This document shows positions 57,123 through 60,752 of a stretch of DNA of 60,752 bases, one piece after another (positions within the stretch are counted from its first letter, which is position 1; every line of letters starts with the position of its first letter). Below the pieces are notes generated by a model. The model was given only the letters and a program-made list of their open reading frames with translations. It was not told where the DNA came from and made no database searches. Both the position numbers and the translations under genes were made by a program. Where the stretch lies: assembly GCA_023664945.1 (NCBI GenBank), contig JAMPER010000001.1:1234346-1295097 (forward strand). Direction: 5' to 3'. The DNA comes from Alistipes senegalensis (GTDB lineage Bacteria > Pseudomonadota > Gammaproteobacteria > Burkholderiales > Burkholderiaceae_D).

Positions 57123-59591
57123 TCAAAGAGACTGCATGGCTTGCGCAGCCTCCTCAGCCTGCCGCGGTGTCCCTTTTTCCATCACCTCTTCCAGCAGCTC
57201 CCGCGCACCATCCTTGTCCTTCATATCCAGATAAGCCATCGCCAGCTCAAGCTTGGCCGCCATCTCCGCCTCGGCCGTCCCGGCATCGGTATCTGCCTGT
57301 AAGCCGGCAATATCGACCCCGCCATCCTCTGCCCCGGCTGACAAATCAATATCCGACAAATCCAGCTCCAGCGCCCGCGCTTTTTCCGTGTTATCCACCT
57401 CTTCAGCAGCCACCTCTTCCAAAGCATCCGGGCTTGTCTTATCTGTCTCATCTTCCGTCACCTTGCCAACATCAGCAAGTGCTTCCGCCCCAAAAGCCTC
57501 ACGCCCCTCTTCAGGCAAAACGGCTTCTTCCGTCAGCGCCTCCGGCAACGCCATACTATCCGGCGTCAAAGCAGCCTGAACTGTCTCCTCCGCCTCTTTG
57601 GATGATACTTCGTTCTCTACAGAAGCCTGGTCAAGCGAAACAAAAGGCTCATCCTCCCCTGCCTCTTCCCCGGATGAAGGCACATCAGCCGCTTCCGGTT
57701 CTGTTTCCTGCCCCACACCCAACGCTTCTTCAGACTCATCCTGAAGCGCTTCTTCAACCTGGGGAAATTCCACCTCCTCAAACTCTCCTGCCACCGCCTC
57801 TGCTGCCGCTTCATCCGCTTCATTCCCCCCCTCAACAGAATCAGACGCCTCACTGCCCGCCTCATCCTCATCCAGATCCGGCGCTGGCAGATTTTCCAGA
57901 AATTCACGGCCGGAAATAATATTCGGGTTAAGCGCTTCTTCCGGCTCCTCACGCAACGCGGTCTCTTCACGCATGGAAGCCTTTACCCGCACAGCTGCCT
58001 TCTTCCTGCGCATCACGGCAAGCCCTGCAATCAGTGCCAGCAACAACGCCGTCACACCGGCAGCAACCAGCCAAACAAGACGGTTATTCAGGCCAAACCG
58101 TCCCTGGCGCTTCCTGCCGGATGCCTCATCCCCACTTTCCTCCTCTTCATCTTCATCATCGTTTTCATCTTCGTCATCGGATGCTTCGTCCCCGTCATCC
58201 TCATCATCTACAGTCTCCAGCTCCTCGACAGCCGCTACTTTTTTCCCGGCAGTTGCCAACGTCTGATCGGGATCCACCCCTGCCTTTTCTGCTGCATCCT
58301 CATTTTCTGCATCAGTTGCAGGAGTATCCTTTCTGCCATCTGAAACAGGCACAGCATCCTTGCCTTTTGCTGTTTTGTCTGTTGCCGGCGGCGCCTTCTT
58401 TTGCCCGCCAGCTTTCATATCCGCAGGCGTTTGTGCCGGCTGGGCAATCGCCGCGCCGCTTTCACTCACAATTTCCAGGAGATTTTTCAATTCGCCGACA
58501 TTCTTCTCCAGCTCAACAATCCGGTGCCGGTTCTCCTCAACCGCCTGGGTAATCGCTACTTTTTCCTCCACCGTCATACCGGATGGCTGCTCGCCCGGCC
58601 GAACCTTGGAAAGCTCCAAACGATCAGGCAAACGGCTGGCAGGCGTCGGCTGCTCTTTCACCTGGGTAGATATCCGGCCCTCGGCAACCGGCCCGGTAGC
58701 AGGCGTGGAACGGGGAGAAGATTTTCTCACCATACCAGCCAGCTTCTGGCTGTAATCACTGAAATTGGCAGCATGCAACCTGACAACAGAACGTGCCTCG
58801 GAACGGGAGATATCCTCGCCGTCATCAACCTCGGGAATCGAAAGCGACGCCCCCTCCTTGAGCAGGTTCATGTTATTGTCAAGAAACGCATCCGGGTTAT
58901 TCCGGTAAAGCGCAACAAGCATCTGCTCCAGTGAAATATCCCGCCTGCCCAAACGGGCGGCAATCTTTGAAAGCGTATCCCCGCGCGCCACCACATACCG
59001 GGAAGCCCCCGGTTTTTCCTGGGTCTTCTGGCTTTCCTGGCTGCCCAAAACAGCAGCCGGCCGCGCGGCATCCGCCGGAATCGTTCTGGTAAAAAGCCGT
59101 TCCACCCGCTGCTGCCTGGAAAGCCTTTCCAAAGAAGCAGCAGAAGAAAGCGGGGCAGAACGCAGGCTGGTCCGCTCCGCCGCATCCAGCGTCAATGCGT
59201 ATTCCCGTCCCTTCCTTGCCTGTCCTGCCGCCAATTCCAGCAACAGGCCGATATAAGGCTCACTCACCGGCTGGGCACTGCGGATACGGGCAAAACGCCG
59301 TTCCCCCTCCTGCACTACAGTAATATCCAGCGTTTGCAAAAGAGAGGAATAATCCAGGCCGGAACGCCTATAAGCTTCTACGGGTGCCAGCGCAACCGCC
59401 AGATTTGCCGCTTCCTCATCAGAAACATCCAGAAGCTCCACTTCAGCCCGCAAAGGCTGGCCCAGCGAGGAAAGCACCGTCAAACGGCCAAGAGAAGCCG
59501 CCTGTGAAAAAGCACACAGCGCAAAAAGAAAAAGGCAAACCCCTGCCTGAAGAGCTCTCTTCACAAATAGGTTACGCTGTTCTGTCAGCAT
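57123..59591 (-). CDS. fimV: FimV/HubP family peptidoglycan-binding polar protein
   Basis: An 822-residue inner-membrane protein. Signal-like N-terminal hydrophobic segment (about 15-32), a FimV N-terminal beta-rich region (SLGRLTVLSSLGQPLRAEVE), a LysM domain (about 197-252, RYVVARGDTLSKIAARLG), a coiled coil (about 345-375), a transmembrane helix (about 515-535), a long acidic cytoplasmic region, and a C-terminal FimV helical motif (AAKLELAMAYLDMKDKDGA). Members organise the pole and type IV pili. The ATG used is the first in frame after a TTG; neither has a clear ribosome binding site. Confidence 0.9.
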   Translation of the reverse strand: MLTEQRNLFVKRALQAGVCLFLFALCAFSQAASLGRLTVLSSLGQPLRAEVELLDVSDEEAANLAVALAPVEAYRRSGLDYSSLLQTLDITVVQEGERRFARIRSAQPVSEPYIGLLLELAAGQARKGREYALTLDAAERTSLRSAPLSSAASLERLSRQQRVERLFTRTIPADAARPAAVLGSQESQKTQEKPGASRYVVARGDTLSKIAARLGRRDISLEQMLVALYRNNPDAFLDNNMNLLKEGASLSIPEVDDGEDISRSEARSVVRLHAANFSDYSQKLAGMVRKSSPRSTPATGPVAEGRISTQVKEQPTPASRLPDRLELSKVRPGEQPSGMTVEEKVAITQAVEENRHRIVELEKNVGELKNLLEIVSESGAAIAQPAQTPADMKAGGQKKAPPATDKTAKGKDAVPVSDGRKDTPATDAENEDAAEKAGVDPDQTLATAGKKVAAVEELETVDDEDDGDEASDDEDENDDEDEEEESGDEASGRKRQGRFGLNNRLVWLVAAGVTALLLALIAGLAVMRRKKAAVRVKASMREETALREEPEEALNPNIISGREFLENLPAPDLDEDEAGSEASDSVEGGNEADEAAAEAVAGEFEEVEFPQVEEALQDESEEALGVGQETEPEAADVPSSGEEAGEDEPFVSLDQASVENEVSSKEAEETVQAALTPDSMALPEALTEEAVLPEEGREAFGAEALADVGKVTEDETDKTSPDALEEVAAEEVDNTEKARALELDLSDIDLSAGAEDGGVDIAGLQADTDAGTAEAEMAAKLELAMAYLDMKDKDGARELLEEVMEKGTPRQAEEAAQAMQSL

Positions 59592-59721
59592 CGGCAGCAA
59601 AGTATCGTTATCAATATTCGGGTTGCCTCACCAATCCTGCACGGGCATATCAGACGGTATGCGGGCAATCACTCACAGCAATGCACACCGCTTCCCCGGC
59701 ACAGGATACAGGCTGGCCTGT

Positions 59722-59749
59722 ATTGTAACATCCACAAGCCGCACCACAA
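59722..59749 (-). promoter_or_regulatory. Candidate fimV promoter
   Basis: On the minus strand TTGTGG (59744-59749) and TACAAT (59722-59727) are separated by 16 bases, about 130 bases upstream of the fimV start. Confidence 0.4.
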
Positions 59750-59805
59750 CCGTTATCTTCAAGTCTTTGCTGAGAATACAACAGATAAAAGCCTGTAAAA
59801 AAAGC

Positions 59806-60752
59806 TTATTTCCCGCTTACAGACGCTGCGCCCCTTTCCTTTGCCATCCATTTTTCCAAATAAGGCAAAAACAGCTGTCTTGCCTGAAATTCACTTCCGG
59901 CAAATGAAAGGTGATCGTCATCATAATAAAATGGTAAACCATCCTGATCAAACACCTGGCATTTATCCAGCGGGCAAAAAACATCAATCGGAGAAATTAC
60001 TGTCGCACCTTTAATCTCACCCAGCAATGCCAATGCCTCCTTCTGGTAGGCTAGCACATCCTTCTTCAGCAAAACCGGGAAATCCCTAAAACTTCTGTGG
60101 GAAGAAAAAGGCCGCTTGATATAATCACGCGGATTGGCAAACAACTCCGGATTATCACCTACAATAATCACCTCCTTACCTGCTGCCTTCAGCTTATCAA
60201 CCGCATACTGCAACCTTTCACGCAAAACTTCGGCAGGTACCCTGTTTTTTCTTGCAACATCGATACCTGGATTATTTTCCGTAAAATTATGTTCCCCACT
60301 AATATAAAGGCGTATCCGAAATATCAGAAACACCAACTTGATATCCTGTTTTTTCAGCAAAATATCTATGTATTTTTGAGGTTTTCCTTGCCGCAAAAGC
60401 AACATCATCTCATGTCCACCTTCACCCAAAAGAAATGTATTAAACCCCATCTCCTTGCCCAGCCTGGCCATCCCAGAATAAGCTGATTGCGCATGGCTGT
60501 CTCCCATCACTGCAACAGTTTGCGCAAAAGCCGTTCCTGAATGACGGCAATACGCTGGCGCTTCGCACTTTTCCTTGCCAACATATTCCATTCCGGCATC
60601 GTCTTTTGCAGGAGGCACGATCAATTGTTCAGCCTGCTTTCCATAAACCTCCATACCAGGCCGCATCGGCAGCCCCTTATGATTCTTGATATACAGTCCC
60701 GCCAGGCCCACCAAAGCCACCGCGACAGCCAGCCCTACTGCTTTTACCCTCC
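59806..60752 (-). CDS. Acyltransferase C-terminal SGNH domain, 5' end beyond window
   Basis: The reading frame stays open through the right edge, so the N-terminal part lies outside. The visible residues begin with a hydrophobic segment (GLAVAVALVGLAGLYI), probably the last helix of an Acyltransferase_3 (OafA-like) membrane domain, followed by an SGNH hydrolase domain. The nucleophile Ser is in VMGDSHAQS and the catalytic Asp-His in DDDHLSFAG. Such proteins O-acetylate lipopolysaccharide or other surface glycans. The gene ends 214 bases before fimV and is on the same strand. Confidence 0.85.
   Translation of the reverse strand, partial: RVKAVGLAVAVALVGLAGLYIKNHKGLPMRPGMEVYGKQAEQLIVPPAKDDAGMEYVGKEKCEAPAYCRHSGTAFAQTVAVMGDSHAQSAYSGMARLGKEMGFNTFLLGEGGHEMMLLLRQGKPQKYIDILLKKQDIKLVFLIFRIRLYISGEHNFTENNPGIDVARKNRVPAEVLRERLQYAVDKLKAAGKEVIIVGDNPELFANPRDYIKRPFSSHRSFRDFPVLLKKDVLAYQKEALALLGEIKGATVISPIDVFCPLDKCQVFDQDGLPFYYDDDHLSFAGSEFQARQLFLPYLEKWMAKERGAASVSGK

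Overview
The window looks like a piece of core chromosome from a Burkholderiales betaproteobacterium with moderate GC. The best fit is Oxalobacteraceae, possibly Oxalobacter; this is inferred from gene order and protein sequence, since there is no rRNA to confirm it. Signposts are the mreBCD-mrdA-rodA-rlpA cluster divergent from gatCAB, the rpsU-yqeY-dnaG-rpoD-tRNA-Ile2 cluster, lepA-lepB-rnc-era-recO-pdxJ-acpS-nagZ-uvrC-pgsA followed by tRNA-Gly and tRNA-Cys, and fimV-truA-trpF-trpB-trpA-accD-folC-dedD-cvpA-purF.

Layout. 0-1.8 kb: an apparently gene-free left edge with an NtrC-like palindrome, a small aromatic-acid-exporter-like membrane protein, and dksA. 1.8-8.8 kb (minus): rod-shape and septal-wall genes rlpA, rodA, mrdA, mreD, mreC, mreB. 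9.0-12.4 kb (plus): gatC, gatA, gatB, the tRNA-dependent amidotransferase. 12.6-20.5 kb: an accessory stretch holding a DUF192 protein, a 53-residue secreted Lys/Ala-repeat protein, an alpha/beta hydrolase, an orphan compact ATPase, a secreted orphan, a divergent LysR / ketopantoate-reductase-like / LUD / BASS-transporter module, and a HigBA toxin-antitoxin pair with a perfect 26-bp palindrome in its promoter. 20.8-26.2 kb (minus): rpsU, yqeY, dnaG, rpoD and tRNA-Ile2(CAU).

26.3-33.1 kb: a second accessory stretch with an HDAC-family deacetylase, an Fe superoxide dismutase, a PAS-GGEEF diguanylate cyclase, a Cys-rich miniprotein, an HrgA/COG2958-like protein with a readable PD-(D/E)XK signature, a coiled-coil DUF2130 protein and a secreted AT-rich monooxygenase-like protein. 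33.3-60.7 kb (minus throughout): three tRNAs, then pgsA, uvrC, nagZ, acpS, pdxJ, recO, era, rnc, lepB, lepA, a YgiQ-type radical SAM protein, greB, a cystathionine gamma-synthase-family enzyme, purF, cvpA, dedD, folC, accD, trpA, trpB, trpF, truA, fimV, and the C-terminal part of an O-acyltransferase with an SGNH domain that runs off the right edge.

Many genes in the minus-strand operons overlap by the ATGA tetranucleotide, so translational coupling is likely. No IS element, prophage, rRNA or CRISPR array was seen. The most interesting parts are the two putative nuclease genes near 30-32 kb, the orphan ATPase at 14.5 kb, the LysR-KPR-LUD-BASS module, and several palindromic operators.
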